Shown here piece after piece: positions 18,301 to 26,206 of a DNA stretch of 64,000 nt. Each line of letters opens with the position of its first letter. Position 1 is the stretch's first letter. Location: assembly GCA_963669295.1 (NCBI GenBank), contig OY769938.1:310001-374000 (forward strand). The letters are read 5' to 3'. The notes beneath the pieces are model-generated. The model ran no database searches. It saw only the letters and a program-made list of their open reading frames with translations, and had not been told where the DNA came from. This stretch comes from G963669295 sp963669295 (lineage in GTDB: Bacteria; Bacteroidota; Bacteroidia; Flavobacteriales_D; CALLUQ01). Position numbers and translations under genes: made by a program.

Positions 18301-19326
18301 ATCCCAGTTAAAGTCCAGGCCTGTCCACTCCAAATCTCCATTAGATGGACTTACCTTGGTCACATAATCGCGCGTGGTGAAGGACCATACCGAACCCCAA
18401 CCTGAAGTATCTACCGCATTAATGGCCCGAACACGCCAATAATAAACAGTACCAAAATAAAGATCATCGAAGTACTCCTTAGTATCCGAATTATGGTCAT
18501 AATTGGTCTGGTAAGTTTCCTGGTGAGTTTGTAAAACCGAAGAATTAAACGACAGGGTAGTATCCAGTTGAAACTCGTAAAAATCAACTCCCTCATGAGC
18601 ATCCCAATCAAATAAATCACCTGTCCATTGTGAACTCTGATCAGTTGGAGTATCCTTGGTCACATAATCACGCGTGGTGAAGGACCATACCGAACCCCAA
18701 CCTGAAGTATCTACCGCATTAATGGCCCGAACACGCCAGTAGTAAACAGTACCAAAATAAAGATTTTCAAAGTACTCTTTAGTATCTGAATTATGATCAT
18801 AATTGGTTTGGTAAGTTTCCTGGTGGGTTTGTAAAACCGAAGAGTTAAACGACAGGGTAGTATCTAGTTGAAACTCGTAAAAATCAACTCCCTCATGAGC
18901 ATCCCAATTAAATAAATCACCTGTCCATTGTGAACTCTGATCAGTTGGAGTATCCTTGGTCACATAATCACGCGTGGTAAATGTTCTTACCGTACTCCAG
19001 GCCGAAGTATCGCCCGGCACCCAAGCCCTCACCCGCCAATAATAAGCCTTACCAAAGTAGAGATCTTCCAAAGATTCATACGTATCAGCGTTATTATCGG
19101 AAGAACTAATGTACACCTCTATTTTATTGTAAAGCAAAGGTGAATTAAAGTTATTCGATGTGTCAACTTGTAGTTGATAATTTTGCGATCCCGCTACGGC
19201 ATCCCAATTCAACCCCATGCCAGTCCAGGTAGTAATACCATTAGACGTAACGGGCGTTGGTGTTGTCCAGGAAAATAAATTGTGGTTAAGTGATAAGCAG
19301 GCTATTAATAAAAATACGTATTTCAT
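15319..19326 (-). CDS. Giant T9SS-exported repeat protein (FN3-like and Cys-containing Ig-like modules)
   Basis: 1335 residues. A signal peptide (MKYVFLLIACLSLNHNLFS) is followed by about eight FN3-like modules of about 100 residues (each with YFGTVYYWRVRAINAVDTS and a W-S-FTT ending). Then come about seven modules of 51 residues (VCDSYTWSANGVNYTSGGTY, LGCDSVVTLNLTI), each with two cysteines that could form a disulfide. The C-terminal type-A T9SS sorting domain starts at NAYPNPTRDGRL. The protein should be secreted through T9SS and anchored or released at the surface, probably as an adhesin. Several modules are almost identical at DNA level, a substrate for length variation. Confidence 0.88.
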   Translation of the reverse strand: MKYVFLLIACLSLNHNLFSWTTPTPVTSNGITTWTGMGLNWDAVAGSQNYQLQVDTSNNFNSPLLYNKIEVYISSSDNNADTYESLEDLYFGKAYYWRVRAWVPGDTSAWSTVRTFTTRDYVTKDTPTDQSSQWTGDLFNWDAHEGVDFYEFQLDTTLSFNSSVLQTHQETYQTNYDHNSDTKEYFENLYFGTVYYWRVRAINAVDTSGWGSVWSFTTRDYVTKDTPTDQSSQWTGDLFDWDAHEGVDFYEFQLDTTLSFNSSVLQTHQETYQTNYDHNSDTKEYFDDLYFGTVYYWRVRAINAVDTSGWGSVWSFTTRDYVTKVSPSNGDLEWTGLDFNWDAHEGVDFYEFQLDTTLSFNSSALQTHQETYQTNYDHNSDTKEYFEDLYFGTVYYWRVRAINAVDTSDWGTVRNFTTFDEVALNSPADQAIEATGVLFDWDAHEGVDFYQFQLDSTSLFNSPHFQTHQETYINASDGNADTEQLYVDLYFGTVYYWRVRAINAVDTSAWSTLRSFTTINTIALTAPADQSDQWTGLTLDWAPHLRADFYELQLDTSLAFNSPAFRTHQEVYLTNADGFGDTEEHYENLYFGTTYYWRVRVLNAVDTSGWSSVWSFTTYDHINLDSPMDMAVNVPVAGVGLDWDSHHYVDYYEAEWDTTNLFNSPLLQYKLEGYTGTANNSGSTYHPTGALLANQTYHWRVRAVNAVDTSEWRSRVFSTGNNIPNPEVPMLIAPANGANFINNPVTFDWGDAANALEYELQYGTDQTFGTTTMQSTVSSGYTTSGLTIDDTYYWRVRSINGGYYSAWSDVWSFSTDTFICSASFGNISPTSCDSYTSPSGLYQWTATGTYSDTISNINGCDSIVTVNLTIYNSNSGSEIVTVCDDYTWPANGVNYTTGGTYTATLTNALGCDSVVTLNLTIQNSNSGSETVTVCDSYTWSANGVNYTSGGTYTATLTNALGCDSVVTLNLTIQNSNSGSETVTVCDSYTWSANGVSYTSGGTYTATLTNALGCDSVVTLNLTIQNSNSGNETVTVCDSYTWSANGVNYTSGGTYTATLTNALGCDSVVTLNLTIQNSNSGNETVTVCDSYTWSANGVNYTSGGTYTAMLTNVLGCDSVATLHLTINHSNQVDEMITACDAYTWPVNGVTYTTSGTYNASYTNALGCDSIHTLVLNISQADTTVTQNGTTLTANQVGATYQWLDCDNGYAPITGETNSTFVIPDNGNYAVEVSINGCVDTSACYSDGSVGIVEQSFGSNFNAYPNPTRDGRLVMHFGVVLEEVYVTVYNGLGQEVMKSTVRNTDQTIIHLDEAPGVYSIELRNTAGKRVYVKAIKQ
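15800..16860 (-). repeat. 153-bp tandem repeats encoding Cys-pair modules
   Basis: In-frame repeats with an exact 153-nt period, for example the same word at 16078 and 16231. The central four copies (about 16000-16640) differ by only scattered bases; the outer copies are diverged. Confidence 0.85.
18061..18960 (-). repeat. Three 300-bp tandem repeats encoding FN3-like modules
   Basis: Units beginning at 18061, 18361 and 18661 have an exact 300-nt period. The last two are nearly identical over their whole length; the first is slightly more diverged. Recent duplication or gene conversion is the simplest explanation. Confidence 0.9.
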
Positions 19327-19383
19327 GATGATTGATTTAGATAGTTAGATGAATAACCTTGACAGAAAAAATTGAGGGAAATG

Positions 19384-19402
19384 AGGATGGAATTTCCATC
19401 CT
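19384..19402. promoter_or_regulatory. 19-nt palindrome in the adhesin leader
   Basis: AGGATGGAA (19384-19392) and TTCCATCCT (19394-19402) around one base, about 58 nt upstream of the adhesin start. It could be an operator or a leader hairpin. Confidence 0.35.
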
Positions 19403-19525
19403 TATCAATTTAAACTGAAAGTTGTTGAGACAGTTGGTGAATTGCTATTTAAACACAAGGTCACAAACCGTTTCGGATTTATTCTTGCTTCATAGGCAGC
19501 TTTTTCAATTTATACTTAGTGAGGT

Positions 19526-19533
19526 CAAAGCTA
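19526..19533 (-). promoter_or_regulatory. -7 box candidate for the FN3 adhesin
   Basis: TAGCTTTG on the minus strand matches TAnnTTTG exactly. A CAA (TTG on the minus strand) at 19556-19558 gives a 22-nt spacer. It would produce a leader of about 190 nt. Confidence 0.4.
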
Positions 19534-19804
19534 TGGCATAGCTCAACGAGAAAAACAAACAACAATTATCAAAAAAGAATATGTTCAACAAATGCAAAAC
19601 CAAAAAACCACGGTATAAAAAGGCTTATCAGTTTACTTTATGAATTCACAAAAACAATTAATTACTAAAACAGTAGCATTCAACCTCTTTGAATAAGGCT
19701 TGCAATTCTTCAAAGAAATTCTCCAAACGTTGGAGTATTTGCCTCGGGAACAACAATGATCTCTATAGTCGTACAAAGCATTCTATAAATTTTAATTGAT
19801 GCTT

Positions 19805-19975
19805 TAAGGAGGAATAAAAGAGAGAGACGGGAAAAAAACTTAAACTTAAAAACCCGCCCTCTCTTCGTTCGTCGTAATCGACTACTTATTAACCTGGCAA
19901 TCCCGGTGCCTAATCCGGGATAAGGTGGTACATAGTGTGTCTCCATTTGAACCAACCTCACTGCCTAACTAACCT
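19805..19975 (-). ncRNA. Candidate small RNA, minus strand
   Basis: A perfect TAnnTTTG box (TAGTTTTG, plus-strand 19980-19987) points leftward into a stretch with a 7-bp ATCCCGG/CCGGGAT hairpin (19900-19921) and a terminator-like structure (19818-19831 pairing imperfectly with 19853-19865, then TTTTATT). That predicts a transcript of about 165 nt with no gene attached. A reading frame starting METHYVPPYPG runs through it without stopping before the hairpin, so a short coding transcript is the alternative. No known RNA family is recognised. The rest of the 19327-20115 gap is A/T-rich leader sequence with nothing else I can support. Confidence 0.3.
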
Positions 19976-20089
19976 GTACCAAAACTACACCAAAGTGAAT
20001 TACTAAAACACACGAACAAACAACAAACAAACACAATTAAATTACTCACAAACAAAAATCTCCACACATATCAATAATTTATTGTTATT

Positions 20090-20103
20090 TTGTGAATTCA
20101 CAA
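20090..20103. promoter_or_regulatory. Perfect 14-bp palindrome before the orphan helical gene
   Basis: TTGTGAATTCACAA, ending 12 nt before the ATG at 20116. A partial copy (TGAATTCACAA) is present at about 19641-19651 in the same gap. The position suits an operator over the promoter or start region. Confidence 0.4.
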
Positions 20104-20115
20104 TAAACAAAAACA

Positions 20116-21603
20116 ATGAACAAAACACTATCAGAGTGGTACCATTCGTTGTCAACAAAAGATCAGAGCATACTGCTCCAGCGGTTTGCCAACTCACCGG
20201 TCATTTTACAGCTCATCGCATTTCTGAGCCAACGAGAAAAAGGCAACTTTAAAACCCGTGATGCCGTTCAATTTTTGTATGCCGATGACCTGGATAAAGT
20301 GCCTTACAACAAACTGCAAAACCGCTACTTTAAGATGCGGAAACAATTGTTGAGCGCTTACCAACAAAGTTCAACTGAAATAGATACCATGCTTATTCCT
20401 GAAGAGCATGCTTACTACAAAAGCCGCCAATTGATTATCGACGGCGACATACAATCAGCATCTCAATTGTTAAAGGAATTAGAAAAGCAGTGTTGGCGAT
20501 TAAATATGTTCGAACTCTTGCCTGACATTATCCGAAAACGCATTTATTGTCATCAAGTCTTTTTCCAACACGACAAAACGATATCACTTATTGATCGATT
20601 GAAAGAAGCCATTGTTCTCGAAAAAGACATACGAGAAGTACAATTGATCGCATCAACAGCCTACAACACCTATATTACCAAAGGATATGCACGCGCAAAA
20701 CAACTACTCGATAAAATTAAGGCCTATGCCCATCTGCATAAAACCTACCCCCGGTTTCAGATGTCGTATCAAATGCATTCACTAGTAGTGGGTTCAGACG
20801 TTGGGGGGAAAAATGTACAAGCCTTATCACGTCATTACAATAAGTTAAAAGGATTGCGAAAACAGCATCCAGACATGCCTATAGCAACTCCACAACCTCA
20901 CTACCAAAAAACCGCTTCAGCCTACTTGCTAGGGAGGGAAATGGCCATAAACTTCTTCAAAGGAGATGCAGAGGCATCACACGATGCCATGCTTCGTCAA
21001 TGGCAAATCCATGCCGATAGCAACTATAATATACGTTTAGGTGAACGCGCTTATATTAATAGAATCAATATGGAACTGTTCACAGGCAGACATCAAAATG
21101 CCTTTAAGACTGCTCAATCGTTGATGGCTCACGCCAGGGAAAATAATCGCAATGACAGTTTATTAAGAAGTTACAAGCCAATAATGGAATGTTATGCCAT
21201 GAAATTTTCTGGTCTACATTGCAACAACCCACAATACTTCCTTAAAAAGATGGATACATTATTAGCATTCCTTAAACGCACAAAAAATGTTTATTTGGGG
21301 GGAACGCTATTGACCAAAGCCATGTTTTGTGCCGCTTATCAATATCATCGTAAGGGATTAAATGCATTGAAACAAGAGGCATGCATGCAATTTCTTGAAG
21401 AATTGAAATTGCACGAACTCTTTCCAAAACTACTACTACTATTAAAAGCAATGGATGCTGCCCCTCAAGCTGAAAAGAAAGCCAAAATGATCAAGCAATT
21501 GAAAAAGGCCATGGGTAATGATAAAAGCATACAACGTAATTACTACCTCGATTGGGGAATAAAAATGCTGTTAAACCATAGGGTACATTCGGTGTTGAAA
21601 TAA
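20116..21603 (+). CDS. All-helical protein of unknown function
   Basis: 495 residues, no signal peptide or membrane helix, and family not recognised. The sequence is rich in K, Q, L and H and predicts as helices throughout; paired helices of about 35-40 residues (KQLLDKIKAYAHLHKTYPRF, TGRHQNAFKTAQSLMAHARE) suggest TPR-like repeats. The N-terminus (LSEWYHSLSTKDQSILLQRF) looks like a small separate domain. It is a single gene preceded by a perfect palindrome and converges on the transglutaminase-like gene with only 2 nt between the stops. A regulatory or scaffold role is possible, but nothing in the sequence decides it. Confidence 0.6.
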   Translation: MNKTLSEWYHSLSTKDQSILLQRFANSPVILQLIAFLSQREKGNFKTRDAVQFLYADDLDKVPYNKLQNRYFKMRKQLLSAYQQSSTEIDTMLIPEEHAYYKSRQLIIDGDIQSASQLLKELEKQCWRLNMFELLPDIIRKRIYCHQVFFQHDKTISLIDRLKEAIVLEKDIREVQLIASTAYNTYITKGYARAKQLLDKIKAYAHLHKTYPRFQMSYQMHSLVVGSDVGGKNVQALSRHYNKLKGLRKQHPDMPIATPQPHYQKTASAYLLGREMAINFFKGDAEASHDAMLRQWQIHADSNYNIRLGERAYINRINMELFTGRHQNAFKTAQSLMAHARENNRNDSLLRSYKPIMECYAMKFSGLHCNNPQYFLKKMDTLLAFLKRTKNVYLGGTLLTKAMFCAAYQYHRKGLNALKQEACMQFLEELKLHELFPKLLLLLKAMDAAPQAEKKAKMIKQLKKAMGNDKSIQRNYYLDWGIKMLLNHRVHSVLK

Positions 21604-21605
21604 CA

Positions 21606-22454
21606 TTAAGAGGTCAATACCACTTTCCAATATTCGGTATAGCCAAAACCAGGTAAGAGTTCACCAGGCTTATAACCCGGCTCGGTGGTTTCCCACATGT
21701 AATACCTTTTTCCTTCATGTTCCAGGTAGGCATCGGTATCATCTACATTAAGATGAATGCCCAACACCGAGTGCATAAACACTTCGCTATTTAAAATGGC
21801 CACGTCATAATTATAATGTCGCAATACGGTATACAAAAACACCGTACGACTGTCGCAATCTCCTTTTTGTGTGTACATGAACTCTACAGGCGATTGAATG
21901 CCATATTTTACACGAGGCAAACACTTGCTACCATCAGCATGGTAACGCTCTAATGTTCTGCTGGTATCAAGGTCATCGATGGTGCTACACGAATAGTCGT
22001 GCACCAACACATAGGGGATTTCCTGCACGAAAGAAACCACCATGGTAGCAAAGTCGATCGAATCGAGGGTATTGGCCACCCGTATGCTATCAAACATCGC
22101 ATACAGTTGTCCAAGGCGAGGTGCATCAGCATCAGCCATGCTACCATATAGCTTTTCCCAGGCATCATTGCTTCTACCGATGTACAAATTAATGCGTTCC
22201 TTCTTTGCTGCCTTGTACCCCTCTTTGGCAATGGCCACACTGGCATGGTAGCCTACACCATCATAGTCGTGCCAATTCCAATAATGTTTCATATAATAGG
22301 CGCCCCTCTTCCCTTCTTCTGCCAGGTATACCATCTTCGATTGCTTGCCCTTTCCTCGTTCGGTATACGAACGATAGTTGAACAAGCCAATGCTTAAAAG
22401 TAGAGTAACGAATAAAACGATGCTGCCAAGCATCAAGAAAATGGCTTTACGCAT
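21606..22454 (-). CDS. Transglutaminase-like membrane-anchored protein
   Basis: 282 residues from the ATG at 22454, which follows an A-rich GGAAG-type leader; a start at 22502 would add 16 residues. One membrane anchor (about 4-25, IFLMLGSIVLFVTLLLSIGLF) leads to an extracytoplasmic domain. The C-terminal part has the transglutaminase-core order: Cys in QKGDCDSRTVFLY, His in EVFMHSVLGIHL, then an acidic residue in MWETTEPG. The fold is used by cysteine proteases and cross-linking enzymes; the substrate is unknown. It is a single gene, convergent with the preceding one. Confidence 0.65.
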   Translation of the reverse strand: MRKAIFLMLGSIVLFVTLLLSIGLFNYRSYTERGKGKQSKMVYLAEEGKRGAYYMKHYWNWHDYDGVGYHASVAIAKEGYKAAKKERINLYIGRSNDAWEKLYGSMADADAPRLGQLYAMFDSIRVANTLDSIDFATMVVSFVQEIPYVLVHDYSCSTIDDLDTSRTLERYHADGSKCLPRVKYGIQSPVEFMYTQKGDCDSRTVFLYTVLRHYNYDVAILNSEVFMHSVLGIHLNVDDTDAYLEHEGKRYYMWETTEPGYKPGELLPGFGYTEYWKVVLTS

Positions 22455-22627
22455 TTTATTTCCTTCTTCCTGTTTATTTACAACAACGAAAATAATGCCC
22501 AAGGGTTACAAGCTATCCTACTTATTTAAAAGGAGTTGCAAAAAAGTGAGTTGCTTTTTGAACCCTTTCTTGTAAGCCGTGTACGGAGTGGTGAAATAAA
22601 TAACAAACACCAGCTAAAATATTTACG

Positions 22628-23512
22628 ATGAAAACAATAAAAGTTACCCTCCTCTCCACCCTATTACTCCTTGCACTATCTTTTCACTCTCAAGCACAAT
22701 ACAACAAATGTGCTGCCCAAAATGTCATCACCGAATCGGTAGAAGATGAAAACGGTGAGATCGTAGAACGTCGTGTAAATTCCGACCAATATGGCAATGC
22801 ACAGGGCAATCAATACGACCTTGCTGTAGATGGTGCTTTTGAAGGCGAAACCATTGCAGTGCTTCATTTGTATACCAGCGAAGGGTTTGACTTCGAATTG
22901 CCCAAAAAAGCGTTGGCCGAAAAAGGATTCTCTACCTACCGGTGGATGAACAAACCACCGTCGCCACAAGAATTAAAAGAAGGGCTGGAAAAAGCTTGTC
23001 AGCTATGGATCATTTCTAACTCAACCCGCATGCTTACCGAAGAGCACCTTGCCGTGATCAAAGAATTTTTCGACAGCGGAAAAGGCTTGTACATTTGGGG
23101 CGATAACCTTCCTTATTATGCCGATGCCAACTATGTGAGTGAGGCCTTGTTTGGTACCTCCATGAACGGCAATCTTATGGGCAACGAAACGGTAAAGATT
23201 CAGCAAAAAAGTGGAAAAGCAGGACTACGCCCCAACCACTTAATTACCACAGGATTAGAATATGTATATGAAGGCATTACCATTGCTACCATTCAAAAGT
23301 CGAAAGACATGAAGCCTTTGATTCATGGCTCGGCCGATAACCTGGTAGCTGCTATTTATGAAAAAGATGGAAAACGTGCCATTATTGACGGTGGTTTTAC
23401 CCGCTTATACGTTAACTGGGATACTGCCGGCACAGGCAGGTATGTAAAAAATGCTGCCGCCTGGTTAGTGAACTACGAACGCTTTGGCGAGGCAAACTTG
23501 AATCAAAACTAA
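22628..23512 (+). CDS. Secreted glutamine-amidotransferase-like (DUF4350/ThuA-like) protein
   Basis: 294 residues with a clear signal peptide (MKTIKVTLLSTLLLLALSFHSQA). The mature protein has an alternating strand-helix pattern: ETIAVLHLYTSEGFDF, CQLWIISNSTRMLTEEH, VIKEFFDSGKGLYIWGDNLP. This resembles the class I amidotransferase-like fold seen in ThuA and DUF4350 proteins, in which a flexible domain measures or binds rather than transfers ammonia. No catalytic Cys-His-Glu triad is evident. It is probably periplasmic. It stands alone with a strong terminator downstream. Confidence 0.5.
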   Translation: MKTIKVTLLSTLLLLALSFHSQAQYNKCAAQNVITESVEDENGEIVERRVNSDQYGNAQGNQYDLAVDGAFEGETIAVLHLYTSEGFDFELPKKALAEKGFSTYRWMNKPPSPQELKEGLEKACQLWIISNSTRMLTEEHLAVIKEFFDSGKGLYIWGDNLPYYADANYVSEALFGTSMNGNLMGNETVKIQQKSGKAGLRPNHLITTGLEYVYEGITIATIQKSKDMKPLIHGSADNLVAAIYEKDGKRAIIDGGFTRLYVNWDTAGTGRYVKNAAAWLVNYERFGEANLNQN

Positions 23513-23534
23513 GTTTGCCGTTTTATTGTTTGAT

Positions 23535-23570
23535 CCCCTGTTGCTTGCAGCAGGGGTTTTTTCTTTTTAT
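23535..23570 (+). terminator. Terminator
   Basis: Stem CCCCTGTTGC (23535-23544) with GCAGCAGGGG (23547-23556), with one G-T pair, followed by TTTTTTCTTTTT. Confidence 0.85.
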
Positions 23571-23634
23571 CGGTAGCATTTTTTCCTATCTTTAACCCTG
23601 TACTCGCTGAAACTTCTTATTGATCTTGTGAAGG

Positions 23635-24063
23635 ATGAAACCGCTTCTTAATACACTATCCGTTTTTGTTCTGATGACTGTATTATTCAGTTGTTCCAAC
23701 AACGACAACCCTTTTGCTCCTCCTACAGATGGTGGCCCCTGCAAATACGAAACCATCTCTTTCGAAGCCAATGTATCGGGCATTACGCCTTATGCCAGTG
23801 ATGACTATAGCATTCATGGCATTACTCAAAACGACATTGTTCCTCTCTTTCACGTAGAATTGAGTTTTAATAAGAGTAGCCTTTCTGTAGAGCCACAATA
23901 CCTTGAAGAATTGGTTCATGTACGCATCGATTCTACCTTTTTAACTGAAAACAATATTTCTTTTGGCACCAAATTTACCGGCACCATCGAAGAAATTAAA
24001 GAAGGTTCGTGTAACCCTTTGATGATTGTGTTTGACCAGAAGTTTGTAGACAACGAACTGTAG
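23635..24063 (+). CDS. Small lipoprotein of unknown function
   Basis: 142 residues. A type II signal peptide ends in a lipobox (LFSC, Cys20), followed by SNNDNPF, an Asn/Asp-rich start that would favour surface or outer-membrane placement in Bacteroidota. The mature part is mostly beta-strand-like with two further cysteines (GGPCKYETISF and KEGSCNPLMIVF) that could pair. The family is not recognised. A weak -7 box (TATCTTTA, 23587-23594) lies 40 nt upstream. Confidence 0.65.
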   Translation: MKPLLNTLSVFVLMTVLFSCSNNDNPFAPPTDGGPCKYETISFEANVSGITPYASDDYSIHGITQNDIVPLFHVELSFNKSSLSVEPQYLEELVHVRIDSTFLTENNISFGTKFTGTIEEIKEGSCNPLMIVFDQKFVDNEL

Positions 24064-24149
24064 TCCACTCAACTGCCCTACTAACCACCCGTCATAATTC
24101 TGTTTGCTGGTGTAGCTGCATCTGTTTTATTTGTATAAAACCTATTGCT

Positions 24150-24662
24150 ATGAAACAGCTATGTATGGTATTGTTGGTACTTTGTTCGTTGCAAGGATTT
24201 GCACAAACCGACACCAAAAAACACGACGACACGTCTTCCATTGATGGTATAATTGCAGCTTTATACGATGTTATTTCCGGCCCCGCAGGTGAGCGCGACT
24301 GGGATCGTTTAAGGTCGTTGTGCTTACCAGCCACGCAATTCAATGCGTTGATGCCCAACAGGGAAGGAGCAATTCAATACCATGCCAACACTGTTGAAGG
24401 TTACATTAAATTGGCCGGCCCCATTTTTAAGCAACGAGGGTTTTTCGAAAGCGAAGTACACCGTACGGTAGATGAATATGCCAACATTGCCCAGGTGTTC
24501 AGTACTTACGAATCGCGGTTTGAAGAAAAAGGAGAGCCTTTTGCTTCAGGCATCAATAGCTTTCAGCTGATGCGCAAAGACAACCGTTGGTGGGTGGTTA
24601 ATGTGCTGTGGCACAATGCCAGCGAAACTTATCCTATTCCCGAAAAGTACTCAGGGAAGTAA
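24150..24662 (+). CDS. Secreted NTF2/SnoaL-like protein
   Basis: 170 residues with a signal peptide (MKQLCMVLLVLCSLQGFA). The layout is a helix IDGIIAALYDVISGPAGERDWDR, then strands including TYESRFEEKGEPFASGINSF and DNRWWVVNVLWHNA, the cone-shaped NTF2-like pattern. Many such secreted proteins in this phylum are annotated only as hypothetical. No catalytic residues can be named. The next gene has its own promoter starting at 24668. Confidence 0.6.
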   Translation: MKQLCMVLLVLCSLQGFAQTDTKKHDDTSSIDGIIAALYDVISGPAGERDWDRLRSLCLPATQFNALMPNREGAIQYHANTVEGYIKLAGPIFKQRGFFESEVHRTVDEYANIAQVFSTYESRFEEKGEPFASGINSFQLMRKDNRWWVVNVLWHNASETYPIPEKYSGK

Positions 24663-24667
24663 GAAAG

Positions 24668-24698
24668 TTGGATGTAGGCAGCGAAGGCAATATATTTG
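24668..24698 (+). promoter_or_regulatory. Promoter for the WG-repeat gene
   Basis: TTG at 24668-24670, a 20-nt spacer and a perfect TATATTTG at 24691-24698. It lies inside the longest in-frame extension of the next gene and therefore favours the start at 24716. Confidence 0.65.
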
Positions 24699-24715
24699 CA
24701 TCACAACTGCGTGTT

Positions 24716-26008
24716 ATGAGAATTGGTGTTGTTATACTGCTGGTATGCTTATCTTCTATGGTTACTGCTCAAAGCACCGATACCTTATTGGTATTTCGAA
24801 TGCTTGAAAAAGATACTGCCTCTGGTCGCATGAATTTGCGCTACGGGCTGCTGAACCATAGTGGAAAAGTAATCATTGCTCCAACATTTCAGGCCATTAC
24901 CAGGCTTACCGGCAACTTGTATTATGCTTATTCCAATCGCAAAGCAAAATTGCTTCGTGGCGATGGTAGCATGGCCTTTGAAAATAAATTCGGGCAAATT
25001 GGTGCCTGTGGTGATGGATTGTTGCTTGTTAGAAATGCCCTTGATTGGCGTTTTGGTTACCTCGGCACCGATGGTTGGATGCGCGTTCCCTTTCGGTATA
25101 CTATTGCCTCAAGATTCAACAACGGGCGTGCTGCAGTGAGCGAACAACCTGTAGAATCGCGGCTCAATTTTGGTTACAATACGATCATCAACAAGCGAGG
25201 CGAAATAATGTATAAATGCGAATATGCCATTTACGACCAGTATACCCCCTTTCAATACGATCATACGGTGGTTGCCAACTACCATTATGATGATCAGGAA
25301 AAACCTGTAGACCAACGTCGCATAGTATTTGGGTTAATGAACCAAAAAGGTAATATTACTATTGAACCAACGCATTTCACACAACTTAGGGTGTTGTACA
25401 ATAACCTGATGACTTTTGTAGATTCAACGGGGCAAAAAGGGTTGATTGATGGAAAGGGCAAGGTGATTCAACATGGTGAGTTTCTTGCCGGGCATTACTC
25501 TGATGGGTTGATTGTGTTTGACCGGAAAGGTAAATATGGTTACATCGATACCTTAGGACAGGTAATTATTGAACCACAGTTGGAAGACGCCGGGCCATTT
25601 AACCACGGTTTAGCATTGGTAAAAAAAGGGGGGAAATGGGGGTATATCAACAAGCAAGGAAAATGGGTCATTAAACCCACCTACCAATATGCCACCAACT
25701 TCCGCGATGGTTATGCCACCGTAAATGTAGGAGGGCAGCCCCGCGAAAAAAACAAGGATGGTTCGTACCGCCATCAACACCGCCAAACATATGGCCATAA
25801 CGACCTGCAACGGCAGTTAAAAGCCGTTGACGGAGGCAAGTGGATGGTCATTAACACAGAAGGGAAAGTAATGCTCACCTTCCATAAAGGAGAAGGTATT
25901 CCATGGGTGCACAATCGTCATTTTATTGAAATAGAATCTACCGAATTGGGAGCCAATGCCATTGGGTTTATGAACAGCAATGGCACATGGATCTATAAAC
26001 ACCCTTAG
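24716..26008 (+). CDS. Secreted WG-repeat protein
   Basis: 430 residues from the ATG at 24716, which gives a signal peptide (MRIGVVILLVCLSSMVTAQ) and sits 17 nt after a perfect -7 box; an open frame back to 24608 would run across that promoter. The mature part carries about seven WG-type repeats, such as KYGYIDTLGQVIIEP, KWGYINKQGKWVIKP and GLIDGKGKVIQHG. WG repeats form beta-rich arrays in surface or periplasmic proteins, with no defined activity. The C-terminus repeats the motif once more (GFMNSNGTWIYK). No sorting domain is seen. Confidence 0.8.
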   Translation: MRIGVVILLVCLSSMVTAQSTDTLLVFRMLEKDTASGRMNLRYGLLNHSGKVIIAPTFQAITRLTGNLYYAYSNRKAKLLRGDGSMAFENKFGQIGACGDGLLLVRNALDWRFGYLGTDGWMRVPFRYTIASRFNNGRAAVSEQPVESRLNFGYNTIINKRGEIMYKCEYAIYDQYTPFQYDHTVVANYHYDDQEKPVDQRRIVFGLMNQKGNITIEPTHFTQLRVLYNNLMTFVDSTGQKGLIDGKGKVIQHGEFLAGHYSDGLIVFDRKGKYGYIDTLGQVIIEPQLEDAGPFNHGLALVKKGGKWGYINKQGKWVIKPTYQYATNFRDGYATVNVGGQPREKNKDGSYRHQHRQTYGHNDLQRQLKAVDGGKWMVINTEGKVMLTFHKGEGIPWVHNRHFIEIESTELGANAIGFMNSNGTWIYKHP

Positions 26009-26044
26009 CAACAACCATCCTTATTTCTTATTTTAGCAACAATT

Positions 26045-26203
26045 ATGCTTTGTTTTGCCCAACACATCACATCAGTGCTGCTGTTTACCGATATGAGCGG
26101 TGGAGAGTTGGCCATTATTATTGCAGTTGCTGTAATATTTGGTGCAGGAATCTTCTTTGGAATTAAGCTGTACCGTTGGAACAACAAAGACCGGAAAAAA
26201 TAA
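26045..26203 (+). CDS. 52-residue single-pass membrane protein
   Basis: Small reading frame ending 3 nt before the next ATG. One hydrophobic helix (about residues 21-43, LAIIIAVAVIFGAGIFFGIKL) is followed by a basic tail (WNNKDRKK), so the C-terminus should face the cytoplasm. A second ATG at 26093 would give a 36-residue version starting MSGGEL. The tight spacing to the amidohydrolase gene supports real translation. The start MSGGEL recalls TatA-like proteins, but the amphipathic helix and FG motif after the membrane helix are missing, so that is not claimed. Confidence 0.5.
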   Translation: MLCFAQHITSVLLFTDMSGGELAIIIAVAVIFGAGIFFGIKLYRWNNKDRKK

Positions 26204-26206
26204 ACC

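Noticed and set aside
19710..19961. 83-residue minus-strand reading frame
   Set aside because: It runs through a terminator-like hairpin and its C-terminal half is not protein-like; treated as a candidate RNA instead.
24608..24715. Longer N-terminus for the WG-repeat protein
   Set aside because: It overlaps the previous gene and a perfect promoter, and removes the signal peptide from the N-terminal position.
26045..26203. TatA-like identity for the 52-residue protein
   Set aside because: It starts like TatA (GGEL), but the amphipathic helix and FG hinge after the membrane helix are absent.
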